A DNA stretch of 64,000 bases from NCBI GenBank assembly GCA_026168455.1, contig CM047425.1, positions 45,766,362 to 45,830,361 on the forward strand, written 5' to 3'. The notes beneath the pieces were generated by a model that saw nothing but the letters and a program-made list of their open reading frames with translations, ran no database searches and was not told the DNA's origin. This stretch comes from Theocolax elegans (Eukaryota; Arthropoda; Insecta; Hymenoptera; Cerocephalidae). Below are positions 46,880 through 59,415 of this stretch, in pieces (position 1 is the stretch's first letter; every line of letters starts with the position of its first letter). The position numbers and the translations under genes are program-made.

Positions 46880-48895
46880 TAAATGTTAATGAAAAATTAA
46901 CTTACCAAAAATAGTATAGTGCATATACTTACTAAATTGTAGTATTTAGTAAGTACTTATGAAAATTTTGGAATATTTTAAACGCATCTAAATAGAACTT
47001 CACCTCCTAAAATTAATTTATTTAATGACGAAGGATCATCGCCAAAAGTTCTATGGCATTAATATTTTGTACTTTTAGAGTAAAAAACTTTCTTCTTAAA
47101 TAAATAAATTTTTTTATTAATTTTTATTAATTTTATAGAACTATTTATATAATTTTAGCGGTATATAAATAAAAACCTGTTTCTTCCATTTCTCCCGTAA
47201 TTCGTAATTTGCACCCTCTTTCAAAATTTGCGTTTTAATCTATAATTATATCCAATTTATTTTTCCTTTTAGTTACAGAGCCCATATATTTATTTTAATT
47301 ATTATAAACAAAGGCATTCCTTAAATAATCTTTTGTTTCTAATAAATACATACTTGTTTATTTAAAATATTGTTTTCTATAAATATACATAATCTACTCA
47401 CTTATATATCCATACAATTTTGAAATATTAATTTAAAAAATATTTAAATTAAATGCTCCTAAATTAATAGTTTTTGAAAATCTATTCAAATGTAATTCGT
47501 ATTTTATATTGCCACTGTTAAAATTTGAATTTTCTTTTGCCTATACTGTTTATAATAGAATTATCTTAAAAATGCAATAATTAATATATTTAATTTTTAA
47601 CCCATTGTATATATCATATATGGATATTTGGAAAAGTGTATGTTATACTTGATTAATATTTATTTCATCTTCAAACAATTTTGCATCTGTATTTAAAGCA
47701 TTACATTGAATATTAGATCCGTTATTATTATTGAGTATACGTTGTGACGTGTCCACTGGGGATTAGGATGGAGTCACGAATAAAAACAAAAGAACCAGTT
47801 AAATGATTGCAGGTTTATTGCACTGAATGTGCTCTCAAGTATTACACGGCAAAGCAGCGGCTTTGCCGTTCAAAATTGCCAGTCACGTTGGCCGCGGTCG
47901 CTCGCGTTCGCGCGATTGCGGGCCGTCCCGCACCTAACCACGCGTCGCGCACACACACCTTGAGGAAGCTGGATTTGGGAGGAAGGAGCACGGCTCACCT
48001 GGACGCTCGTCTCCTGGATCCCTCGGACACACACGTAGCCTTCAAAATAGCGATATTGCGTGTTACACGATCGGTGGTCGGTCGCAGTCTGTCGATTATC
48101 GGCACGCACGAAGCGAGAGAGTTTTTCCTCGGCGTATTGCGCAGGCGCGCCTACTCTCGCGTCTCGAGTCGTGCGCGCTCGGCTCGGTTCGTACTGGCCG
48201 CTCGGGCCATGGTTTCGATGCCTCGGCGGAGATGTCGTCTACGACGTTGACTTCTTGGTGCTGGATGGCGATCGGGTAATTGCGGCCCTGCTGAGAATAC
48301 GATCTGCGAGGTAAGCTTTTAAATCTTTCCTTTTTACATCGATTTTAAGCTAAATCGAGCCCCTCGAATTTCTTCATTGCAGGTGCCGTATCTCGTCGAT
48401 ACGGGATCTTCGGCTCGGAGTGTCCGGACAGCTGGAGAGGGCATTCAAGGCTGGATGGGACCTGGGGATACAGTACGGGTCATTCCTGGTGATGGAGAAG
48501 GCATTAGGATGCTGGATCAACGGAGCAGTGTGTGTGTGTGTGTGCAATTGTGCGCAGTCAGGAGTCGCATCTCCTTTGCTTCGAGTTCTTCTGCATACTA
48601 CGCACTGTAAGCCTATATCGGTTTCACACGTTCGCATATGTGTGTTTATTAGGACTTAATTGGTATGTATAGCACGCTTACTTCGCATAGTAAGCTTGAC
48701 AGGTGCTATACTATACCTTGTCCCGCTATTTTATTTCTAAGTGACATGTAGTATAACTACAATGTCACAACGTTTAAAAATTTTATGAATTTTATCAAGA
48801 ATGAGTAAACAAATACACATTCCTTCAAGTTATGTTCACAACTTTTTTTTTGCGCACGGAAAAAATACATATATTATGTATTCTTGAAAAAACAA
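46880..48895 (+). repeat. dispersed AT-rich repeat, copy A (interrupted by solo LTR)
   Basis: 46880-47738 plus 48774-48895 align along their length with 50612-50650 plus 51924-52800. Landmarks include acctcctaaaattaattt, tagcggtatataaataaaaa, ttacagagcccatatattt and ttgcgcacggaaaaaatac. Non-coding. Confidence 0.85.
47743..48769 (+). mobile_element. solo LTR, 1027 bp, with ACGT target duplication
   Basis: Starts TGTGACGTGTCC and ends AATGTCACA, giving the TG...CA ends and a 6-bp terminal inversion (TGTGAC/GTCACA). ACGT flanks both sides (47739-47742 and 48770-48773). The related sequence near 52690-52705 is continuous where this element sits, a natural empty site. The interior is GC-rich with a donor-like GAG|GTAAGC (48311) and an acceptor-like TTCATTGCAG (48374-48383), which may be a retained splice signal. 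Open frames here (for example 47807-48250) are incidental. Family: LTR retrotransposon, probably Ty3/gypsy from the 4-bp duplication. Confidence 0.82.
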
Positions 48896-48933
48896 TTTTA
48901 AAATATATATATATTATATAAATATTCCGCCGC

Positions 48934-49493
48934 ACGCACACACACCCACATACATACATACATATATATACATATATGTGGGCTATTTCACGTCAAGTGG
49001 TACGATGAAAATTTTAAATCACTCCAAAATTTGAGAACAGGCTGGAAACATCTTCCAGAACATACAAAAAAAATTTAAGTGTTAAAAATAATTTGCTTAA
49101 GAGTTATTCGACCATGAAAAGTGGAAACTTTTCAATTTTTTAGAAAAATTACTATTTTTAAAGCCATTTATCTCAAAATCTGTTGATTTTTTTGAAAAAA
49201 CATTACAAACAACTTTTGTTTAAATTAATCTTTAGAACTTATCTACCCCGGTTACATTTCTTAATTTTAAAATCTCGAAGAGATAGTACACCCGGACATA
49301 TTGAATATAAAAAAAAAAGGCTACCACACCATAATCGATTTTAATCTAACACCTCTCAAAAGTTCACATTTTTCGCGAGCTTTCGAATGGCTTGGGTTAG
49401 CTTATTGGCCAAGATCGCTGTTGTAAGTTATGCCTCATAAACCTCATAAAATCACTAATTTTCACGTATTTTAGGACATAACTTATACCAAAG

Positions 49494-49529
<36 letters not shown>

Positions 49530-50560
49530 TATATATGTGGTAATGAACAATTAACTTACCAAAAATTAGTAAAGTGCATATGAGAGATTCTACAGAACTT
49601 TTGACTTTAAGGTCAAAAAGAAAATTGAAAATTTATTTTTAAGGCACTCTTTGAAACTTATCGAACCATTTCTAAATAACAGTAGTAGCATAAAAAACAT
49701 GGGGCCCCTCATTTTTTTAAAAAAAATTTTTTGTAAAAAATCAAAAACATTATTTTAATGTAAAACATACTACTTTTCATCAAAAAAAATAAAAAGTTTA
49801 CATTTGTCTTATCAAATTTAAGGTAAAATGTTAAAAAATTTGATAAAATATGTAGCATAATATGGTGTTGGAAGAAAAATTTTGTAACACAAAAATATTA
49901 TTATAATAAAAGTTTATTTTAAGCAATTAAATAATTTTTCACAACAAAAGAAATGTAACAAAATATAATTATATTAGCGAACATTATAACTATACAAGAT
50001 TTACACGCACACACACCCACATACATACATACATATATAACATATATGTGGGCTATTTCACGTCAAGTGGTACGATGAAATTTTAAATCACTCCAAATTT
50101 GAGAACAGGCTGGAAACATCTTCCAGAACATACAAAAAAAATTTAAGTGTTAAAAATAATTTGCTTAAGAGTTATTCGACCATGAAAAGTGGAAACTTTT
50201 CAATTTTTAGAAAATTACTATTTTTAAAGCCATTTATCTCAAAATCTGTTGATTTTTTTTGAAAAAACATTACAAACAACTTTTGTTTAAATTAATCTTT
50301 AGAACTTATCTACCCCGGTTACATTTTCTTAATTTTAAAATCTCGAAGAGATAGTACACCCGGACATATTGAATATAAAAAAAAAGGCTACCACACCATA
50401 ATCGATTTTAATCTAACACCTCTCAAAAGTTCACATTTTTCGCGAGCTTTCGAATGGCTTGGGTTAGCTTATTGGCCAAGATCGCTGTTGTAAGTTATGC
50501 CTCATAAACCTCATAAAATCACTAATTTTCACGTATTTTAGGACATAACTTATACCAAAG

Positions 50561-50609
<49 letters not shown>

Positions 50610-51060
50610 GTAATGAACAATTAACTTACCAAAAATAGTAAAGTGCATATGAGAGATTCTACAGAACTTTTGACTTTAAGGTCAAAAGAAAATTGAAAAT
50701 TTATTTTTAAGGCACATCTTTGAAACTTATCGAACCATTTCTAAATAACAGTAGTAGCATAAAAAACATGGGGCCCCTCATTTTTTTAAAAAAATTTTTT
50801 TGTAAAAAATCAAAAACAATTATTTTAATGTAAAACATACTACTTTTCATCAAAAAAATAAAATTTTACATTTTTCTTTCAAATTTAAGGTAAAATGTTA
50901 AAAAATTTGATAAAATATGTAGCATAATATGTGTTGGAAAGAAAAATTTTGTAACACAAAAATATTATTATAATAAAATTTTATTTTAAGCAATTAATAA
51001 TTTTTCAAACAAAAGAAATGTAACAAAATATATAATATATACAAACATTATAACTAATAC
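48934..51060 (+). repeat. tandem segmental duplication, two copies of about 1070 bp
   Basis: 48934-50003 and 50004-51060 are nearly identical. Each starts with cacacacacccacatac, contains tgtgggctatttcacgtcaa, a (TA)n tract, and the left 400 bp of the DNA element that is complete only in the second copy (50651-51919). Copies differ by small indels in homopolymers. Confidence 0.9.
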
Positions 51061-51919
51061 AAAGATTTTTTTAATTATAATTCCTACCTTTAATTTAAGT
51101 TCCATTAATGCGTATGTATTTGTGTTTAAGTATTACAATTACAAATATTTACTATAAGATGATTAAATACCTTATTTTCTCGGAAAGTAAGAATTTCATT
51201 TTGTTACATTTTTCGTAAGTTCGTTTCAGGCAAACAAAGAAGAATTTTATGTAAAGTATTTTAAAACATGTTTTTTAAAAGGTTAATAAAAAAGAGCAAT
51301 TACTTTTATAACCATTGATAACATACTATCGATGTGCTGACGAAAAGTACGATTTTTTTCAATGGGGGGTCGCATACGTGTACCCAAATTTGCGAGGGTA
51401 CAATTTTTTTTCTGTAAGTAGCACACTTACAAACCAAACGCGATTTTATTTGTCTGCTCAATAAGTGTCATTTTCCATGAAGAAAATTTATAAGAATAAT
51501 TTATTTTTTTTTAAGAGCTAAAAATAAAATAAATTAGTTCTTTTAAATAGTGGTTACGGATATTCATTAAATAAATTAATCTATGTAGGTTGAAGCACAC
51601 CTCTAAAACTTTTACATTATATTCTATGATATGTGAAGATTATATAAAAAATTATCCAAACCATTTTTAATAAAAGTTTTTTTTTATATAAACCTAATAA
51701 AGCAAAAAAGTAGAGTGAGTAACACAAAGAATTAATTAAAATGCGATAAATTATAATTTTTTTAAGTAATATATTATATATTATTAATATAATAAATAAC
51801 GGTTACTATACTTTGTGACTTTTTTCTACAAGGAATGATTTTTTTAATATGATGAAAATCATCAAATAGCATTGAAAAGTGAAAATAACAAGAAAGTCAA
51901 AAGTTCTGTGGAATCTCTC
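50651..51919. mobile_element. non-autonomous DNA element with 27-bp inverted ends
   Basis: The first 27 bp (starting GAGAGATTCTACAGAAC) match the inverse complement of the last 27 bp with one mismatch. ATAT flanks both sides (50647-50650, 51920-51923). The homologous repeat at 46915-46935 is uninterrupted and has a single ATAT, showing the empty site. 1269 bp, no transposase frame. Superfamily not determined. A left-end fragment is present at 49582-50003 through the tandem duplication. Confidence 0.85.
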
Positions 51920-51923
51920 ATAT

Positions 51924-52800
51924 ACTTAATTGTAGTATTTAGTAAAAACCTATTAAAATTTTAGATTATTTTAAACGGATCTAAATAGAACTTTACCTCC
52001 TAAAATTAATTTATTTAAGTCATCGCCAAGAGTTCTATATGTCATTAATATTTTGTACTTTTAGAGTAATAAAACTTTCTTCTTAATTAAATTAATTTTT
52101 GTATTAGTTTTAAAGAATTATTTATAACATTTTAGCGGTATATAAATAAAAACCTGTTTCTTCCATTTCTTCCGTAATTCGAAATTTGCACCCTCTTTCA
52201 AAATTTGCGTTTAAATCTATAATTATATCCAATTTTTTTTTCCCTTTAGTTACAGAGCCCATATATTTATTTTAATTATTATAAACAAAGGCATTCCTTA
52301 AATAACCTTTTGTTTCTAATAAATACATACTTGTTTATTTAAAATATTGTTTTATATAAATTTACGTAATCTACTTACTTATATATCCATAAAATTTTTA
52401 AATTTTGATTTGAATAATATTTAAATTAAATATTACTAAAATAATAATTTTCGAAAAACTTTTGAAATGTAGTTCGTATTTTATATTGCCACTGTTAAAA
52501 TTTTCTTTTGCCATTACTGTTTATAATAGAATTATCTTAAAAATGCAATAATTAATGTATTTAATTTTTAATTTATTGTATATTTCACATATAGATATTT
52601 GGAAAAGTGTGTGTTATACTTGATTAATATTTATTTTATCTTCGAAAAATTGTGCATATTTTTAAAAACATTACATTAAATTTTAGGTCCGTTTTTATTT
52701 TATGAGTTTTATCAGGAATAACTAAACTAATACACATTCTTTCAAGTTATATTCACAACTTTTTTTTGCGCACGGAAAAAATACATATATTATCTAGTCT
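51924..52800 (+). repeat. dispersed AT-rich repeat, copy B
   Basis: Continuous counterpart of copy A (46880-48895), without the solo LTR. Its left end (50612-50650) is separated from it by the DNA element. Confidence 0.85.
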
Positions 52801-52815
52801 TGAAAAAACAAATAA

Positions 52816-52817
52816 CA

Positions 52818-52891
<74 letters not shown>

Positions 52892-52989
52892 TATATATGA
52901 CATATATATATGACATATATATATAACATATGTATATGTCATATATATATAACATATATATATAACATATATATATATGGCATATATAT
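52816..52989. repeat. (CA)n microsatellite followed by TA-rich repeats
   Basis: About 36 CA units (52816-52888), then repeats of atatatgacatat and atatataacatat up to the foldback element. Confidence 0.95.
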
Positions 52990-54647
52990 ATGGGTGGTTC
53001 TCTGTGACATCGAAGATGAAAAAAATAAATATTGCTATAACTGTGGGAATATGTTTTAGAGGTATCCAGTAGTTCTCCTGAATTTTTTCAGATTTTTTCT
53101 GGGCCATTATTTTAAGTTACAGAGAGTCGAAGTTGACATTTTAGCACTTTTTTGCATTACATGCCCATTTTCATGAATTTTTAGCTCCCAGGGGATGCAT
53201 TTTTCACTAAAAACATAAGTATGACTTTTTTTGTAAAATTTTCCGAACTTTTCATTATAAATACTTTTAAAGACATAAATGTATGCTGTCACACTCTTGT
53301 AAGCCATTTAAACCTTAAATAGTGAAAATCAGCAATTCTGCTCCGGACTCTGGTAACCTAATACTGTCTAAAAGATGTCTTTTTATAGTCAGAAACTGCC
53401 TAAAAATTTCCAGAGTGGGTCTAAATCATTAAGATCACTTATGGTCAAAATATCCGGGAAAAGTGCCCGAAATATTAATAGAAATGTATATTTGTTGCTT
53501 TATAACGATGAATCTAGTAGCATGATCATTGCAAAAAAATTTATGCACTTACCTTGGAATGGTAGAAAAGTATCTCCACTTGTTTCAGTATCCATCTAAT
53601 CCCCTGTAAGCTGCTAAAAATTCAAATATTATTATAAAATTAAAAAAATTATTTTTTAAACATTTATAATGCTGGATTTTTAGTTTTACATCCCTTACAA
53701 GAATTATAATACTAATCTGAAGGATTACTATAAAAGTATCAACATTATTATTATTATTATTCAGCAATACATTGTTTAGATTTCACAAACTTGTCACTGT
53801 CACGTTATCATATTATTCATTATAATTATATATCCGATTTATTTATATATCTTTTGTATTAAATACGTATATTCAGTTATTGTAATAATGATGTTTATAT
53901 ATTTATAGTAATCCTTCAGATTAGTATTATAATTCTTGTAAGGGATGTAAAACTAAAAATTCAGTATTATAAATGTTTAAAAATTAATTTTTTACATTTG
54001 TATAATAATATTTGTATTTTTAGCAGCTTACAGGGGATTAGATGGATTCTGAAACAAGTGGAGATACTTTTCTACCACTCCAAGGTAAGTGCACAAATTT
54101 TTTTGCAATGATCATGCTAATAGATTCATCGTTATAAGGCAACAAATATACATTTCTATTAATATTTCGGGCACTTTTCCCGGATATTTTGACCATAAGT
54201 GATCTTAGTGATTTAGACCCACTCTGGAAATTTTTAGGCAGTTTCTGACTATAAAAAGACATCTTTTAGACAGTATTAGGTTACCAGAGTCCGGAGCAGA
54301 ATTGCTGATTTTCACTATTTAAGGTTTAAATGGCTTACAAGAGTGTGACAGCATACATTTATGTCTTTAAAAGTATTTATAATGAAAAGTTCGGAAAATT
54401 TTACAAAAAAAGTCATACTTATGTTTTTAGTGAAAAATGCATCCCCTGGGAGCTAAAAATTCATGAAAATGGGCATAACATGCAAAAAGGTGCTAAAATG
54501 TCAACTTTGACTCTCTGTAACATAAAATAATGGCCCCGAAAAAATTTGAAAAAATTCAGGAGAACTGCTGGATACCTCTAAAACATATTCCCACAGTTAT
54601 AGCAATATTTATTTTTTTCATCTTCGATGTCACAGAGAACCACCCAT
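52990..54647. mobile_element. 1.66-kb foldback element, 745-bp arms
   Basis: Arms about 52990-53733 and 53902-54647 are inverse complements at high identity, with ends ATGGGTGGTTCTCTGTGACA and complement. The same short peptides can be read on both arms in mirror image, so the frames are by-products of the palindrome. The right half is duplicated again at 55712-56391. Confidence 0.9.
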
Positions 54648-57462
54648 ATATATGTTACCTATGTTTCTGGATCACCCTGTATATAATACATAATACAATA
54701 CAAATATATTTAATGTAATGCATTACTAATATATTGATAAATTCTATTTTTTTCTCTGTATTTACAGGCTTGAAACTGTTTTATTATATACATAGCAAAA
54801 CTATCTGTACCTACTACAATATATTAAAATTCACTAGTGTCAAGACAATAAATGATAGATTCTTCTTTCGTGCACATTTTAAATTATCATTTAAAAATTA
54901 AAAATTATGAATTTAAATTTAGATCATAAATTTGGACAAGTTAAATTTTAATATACGTCAAATAATTTTGAAAATGTTTTGAGTTTAAATTTTTACATTG
55001 TCTTATCATTATGTGTATCAATTTCAAGTCTAGAACATCCGATTTAAAGATTTACTTGCTTTATCGCTTTTAGTCTTTCCAGTTACTATAACTTAGTATA
55101 CATTTATAATTACCATAATATTTTGATAATATTGCACCTTAGTGTACTCGCTACATACTCGTAAAAGCTTGCGAATAATAGTACTTGAAAATAAATAATG
55201 GATTCTTTTAATTTATTAAAGTAATGCAGCAGAAATGTAGTTTAATTGGTTTAATAAAACCAAATAAGATACACATATTTTTAAAAAAGGGCATATTCTG
55301 TAACCCCTCCCTACCCTCCTCTCCATCTTAATCCCACCAATATTTCCCTCTCAACCTTTTACTTTAACACCCATAGTATTAACCAGCTAATAACAAGTTT
55401 TACCCCCTCTCCTAACCCCTGCACCATAACCCTATCACCCGTTCATACTCCATCTTTTATTTTTATACCCTTAGTATCAGCCAAAAAATGTTTACCCCCC
55501 TCCCTATTCCCCCCACCTTCAACCCTTCAATCCTTCACCCTCAACATTTTACTTTCACACCCTTAATATCAACTATTTATCCTCTCTTTACCCTCATCTT
55601 TACCTCTTCAACCCTTCACTCAATTTTTGTTTAAACAATGTAGCTTGATGCTGACAATTTATCATTTATAAGTTAATTTATAGTAATTAAATAATGAAAT
55701 AATTGACACTTTATAAATGTTTAAAAATTAATTTTTTACATTTGTATAATAATATTTGTATTTTTAGCAGCTTACAGGGGATTAGATGGATTCTGAAACA
55801 AGTGGAGATACTTTTCTACCACTCCAAGGTAAGTGCACAAATTTTTTTGCAATGATCATGCTAATAGATTCATCGTTATAAGGCAACAAATATACATTTC
55901 TATTAATATTTCGGGCACTTTTCCCGGATATTTTGACCATAAGTGATCTTAGTGATTTAGACCCACTCTGGAAATTTTTAGGCAGTTTCTGACTATAAAA
56001 AGACATCTTTTAGACAGTATTAGGTTACCAGAGTCCGGAGCAGAATTGCTGATTTTCACTATTTAAGGTTTAAATGGCTTACAAGAGTGTGACAGCATAC
56101 ATTTATGTCTTTAAAAGTATTTATAATGAAAAGTTCGGAAAATTTTACAAAAAAAGTCATACTTATGTTTTTAGTGAAAAATGCATCCCCTGGGAGCTAA
56201 AAATTCATGAAAATGGGCATAACATGCAAAAAGGTGCTAAAATGTCAACTTTGACTCTCTGTAACATAAAATAATGGCCCCGAAAAATTTGAAAAAATTC
56301 AGGAGAACTGCTGGATACCTCTAAAACATATTCCCACAGTTATAGCAATATTTATTTTTTTCATCTTCGATGTCACAGAGAACCACCCATATATATGTTA
56401 CCTATGTTTCTGGATCACCCTGTATATAATACATAATACAATACAAATATATTTAATGTAATGCATTACTAATATATTGATAAATTCTATTTTTTTCTCT
56501 GTATTTACAGGCTTGAAACTGTTTTATTATATACATAGCAAAACTATCTGTACCTACTACAATATATTAAAATTCACTAGTGTCAAGACAATAAATGATA
56601 GATTCTTCTTTCGTGCACATTTTAAATTATCATTTAAAAATTAAAAATTATGAATTTAAATTTAGATCATAAATTTGGACAAGTTAAATTTTAATATACG
56701 TCAAATAATTTTGAAAATGTTTTGAGTTTAAATTTTTACATTGTCTTATCATTATGTGTATCAATTTCAAGTCTAGAACATCCGATTTAAAGATTTACTT
56801 GCTTTATCGCTTTTAGTCTTTTCCAGTTACTATAACTTAGTATACATTTATAATTACCATAATATTTTGATAATATTGCACCTTAGTGTACTCGCTACAT
56901 ACTCGTAAAAGCTTGCGAATAATAGTACTTGAAAATAAATAATGGATTCTTTTAATTTATTAAAGTAATGCAGCAGAAATGTAGTTTAATTGGTTTAATA
57001 AAACCAAATAAGATACACATATTTTTAAAAAAGGGCATATTCTGTAACCCCTCCCTACCCTCCTCTCCATCTTAATCCCACCAATATTTCCCTCTCAACC
57101 TTTTACTTTAACACCCATAGTATTAACCAGCTAATAACAAGTTTTTACCCCCTCTCCTAACCCCTGCACCATAACCCTATCACCCGTTCATACTCCATCT
57201 TTTATTTTTATACCCTTAGTATCAGCCAAAAAATGTTTACCCCCTCCCTATTCCCCCCACCTTCAACCCTTCAATCCTTCACCCTCAACATTTTACTTTC
57301 ACACCCTTAATATCAACTATTTATCCTCTCTTTACCCTCATCTTTACCTCTTCAACCCTTCACTCAATTTTTGTTTAAACAATGTAGCTTGATGCTGACA
57401 ATTTATCATTTATAAGTTAATTTATAGTAATTAAATAATGAAATAATTGACACTTTATAAAT
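53968..57462 (+). repeat. tandem segmental duplication, two copies of about 1744 bp
   Basis: 53968-55711 and 55712-57462 are almost identical. The unit runs from the middle of the foldback's right arm through AT-rich DNA and a pyrimidine-rich tract. The junction is at taaatgtttaaaaattaat (55715). Confidence 0.92.
55300..55622 (+). repeat. pyrimidine-rich tract (copy at 57044-57366)
   Basis: Strong strand asymmetry: runs of C and T such as cccctccctaccctcctctc with few G. Such tracts can adopt triplex structures; no other function is visible. Confidence 0.75.
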
Positions 57463-57687
57463 GTTTAAAATGAAAATAAAATTTTTTAACGACTTTGAAA
57501 ACTGTATTTTTATTTTTTTCAAATGACTATGACTAAATACAAGTTTCGGTAAATATAACCCTAGCGTTAGGGGGCTACCTGTTAATATGTGGCACTTATT
57601 AAAATTTTGCTATCGGTAGGGCATATATACCCCATGTCTTCCTCGTCAGAATACAGCTGGTTTTCAAATAATTTTTATATCTGTCAT

Positions 57688-57756
57688 TTATATCTAGAGA
57701 CGAGATGCCTGGACTCTACTGATGAGCCCACCAGGCATACTGAGGGCGAAATATAA
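57688..57756 (+). ncRNA. hammerhead ribozyme 1 (stem III open)
   Basis: Predicted self-cleaving RNA. Stem III: UUAUAU (57688-57693) pairs with AUAUAA (57751-57756), 6 bp. Cleavage is expected after C 57694 (AUC). Stem I: UAGAG (57695-57699) pairs with CUCUA (57714-57718). Core CUGAUGA 57719-57725. Stem II: GCCC (57726-57729) pairs with GGGC (57744-57747). Core GAAA 57748-57751. Every invariant core base is present. Loop I holds AUGCCUGG (57705-57712), exactly complementary to CCAGGCAU in loop II (57731-57738), ready for a loop-loop contact. This unit has G where the others have C in loop II (ACUGA, not ACUCA). Confidence 0.9.
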
Positions 57757-58242
57757 TTTTTTCTTTTTTTTTTTTTTCCGTCTTATTAAGGTTTTATTAA
57801 TTTCATACTACAAACAACTAAATTTTATATTTTTGTTGACCTAGCTTGTCTTAGTCTTTTTTCAGACACTCATCCTGTGAGGTTTATTAAGTGGCTGGTA
57901 TTAATACAGTCCGCCTTACTTGAGATGTTAAGAATATTTCTTTGGCTTGTAAAGATCGATAAATTCATATATCTTAAAACTTAAAGTGTAAGAAAGCAAT
58001 AAATTCACGAATTTTTCTAATAGTTGGAAAATTCAAATTTTAAAATTATATGGCATTGGATCACGAATATGCCTTATGTAACAATAGTCTGACGATTAAG
58101 ACATTAGTTCTATGTAAGTGCATTAGGGGGCTACCTGTTAATATGTGGCACTTATTAAAGTTTGCTTTCGGTAGGGCATATATACCCCATGTCTTCCTCG
58201 TCAGAATACAGCTGGTTTTCAAATAATTTTTATATCTGTCAT

Positions 58243-58311
58243 TTATATCTAGAGACGAGATGCCTGGACTCTACTGATGAGCCCACCAGGCATACTCAGG
58301 GCGAAATATAA
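58243..58311 (+). ncRNA. hammerhead ribozyme 2
   Basis: Same fold as ribozyme 1 with core CUGAUGA at 58274-58280; cleavage expected after 58249. Confidence 0.9.
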
Positions 58312-58795
58312 TTTTTTCTTTTTTTTTTTTCCGTCTTATTAAGGTTTTATTAATTTCATACTACAAACAACTAAATTTTATATTTTTGTTGACCTAGCTT
58401 GTCTTAGTCTTTTTTCAGACACTCATCCTGTGAGGTTTATTAAGTGGCTGGTATTAATACAGTCCGCCTTACTTGAGATGTTAAGAATATTTCTTTGGCT
58501 TGTAAAGATCGATAAATTCATATATCTTAAAACTTAAAGTGTAAGAAAGCAATAAATTCACGAATTTTTCTAATAGTTGGAAAATTCAAATTTTAAAATT
58601 ATATGGCATTGGATCACGAATATGCCTTATGTAACAATAGTCTGACGATTAAGACATTAGTTCTATGTAAGTGCGTTAGGGGGCTACCTGTTAATATGTG
58701 GCACTTATTAAAGTTTGCTATCGGTAGGGCATATATACCCCATGTCTTCCTCGTCAGAATACAGCTGGTTTTCAAATAATTTTTATATCTGTCAT

Positions 58796-58864
58796 TTATA
58801 TCTAGAGACGAGATGCCTGGACTCTACTGATGAGCCCACCAGGCATACTCAGGGCGAAATATAA
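58796..58864 (+). ncRNA. hammerhead ribozyme 3
   Basis: Core CUGAUGA at 58827-58833; stems and loop complementarity unchanged; cleavage expected after 58802. Confidence 0.9.
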
Positions 58865-59346
58865 TTTTTTCTTTTTTTTTTTTCCGTCTTATTAAGGTTT
58901 TATTAATTTCATACTACAAACAACTAAATTTATATTTTTGTTGACCTAGCTTGTCTTAGTCTTTTTCAGACACTCATCCTGTGAGGTTTATTAAGTGGCT
59001 GGTATTAATACAGTCCGCCTTACTTAAGATGTTAAGAATATTTCTTTGGCTTGTAAAGATCGATAAATTCATATATCTTAAAACTTAAAGTGTAAGAAAG
59101 CAATAAATTCACGAATTTTTCTAATAGTTGGAAAATTCAAATTTTAAAATTATATGGCATTGGATCACGAATATGCCTTATGTAACAATAGTCTGACGAT
59201 TAAGACATTAGTTCTATGTAAGTGCGTTAGGGGGCTACCTGTTAATATGTGGCACTTATTAAAGTTTGCTATCGGTAGGGCATATATACCCCATGTCTTC
59301 CTCGTCAGAATACAGCTGGTTTTCAAATAATTTTTATATCTGTCAT

Positions 59347-59415
59347 TTATATCTAGAGACGAGATGCCTGGACTCTACTGATGAGCCCACCAGGCATACT
59401 CAGGGCGAAATATAA
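59347..59415 (+). ncRNA. hammerhead ribozyme 4
   Basis: Core CUGAUGA at 59378-59384; unchanged fold; cleavage expected after 59353. Confidence 0.9.

Noticed and set aside
47807..48250. 147-codon arginine-rich frame as a host protein
   Set aside because: It lies wholly inside the solo LTR and its composition is explained by GC-rich DNA; overlapping frames are open on both strands.
53107..54530. Repeated small peptides starting MAYKSVTAYIYVF and MSFYSQKLPK
   Set aside because: They are mirror images on the two arms of a foldback element and reappear only with its duplication; no codon or domain signal.
55300..55622. Telomere-like repeat
   Set aside because: Pyrimidine-rich but without a regular short unit such as TTAGG/CCTAA.
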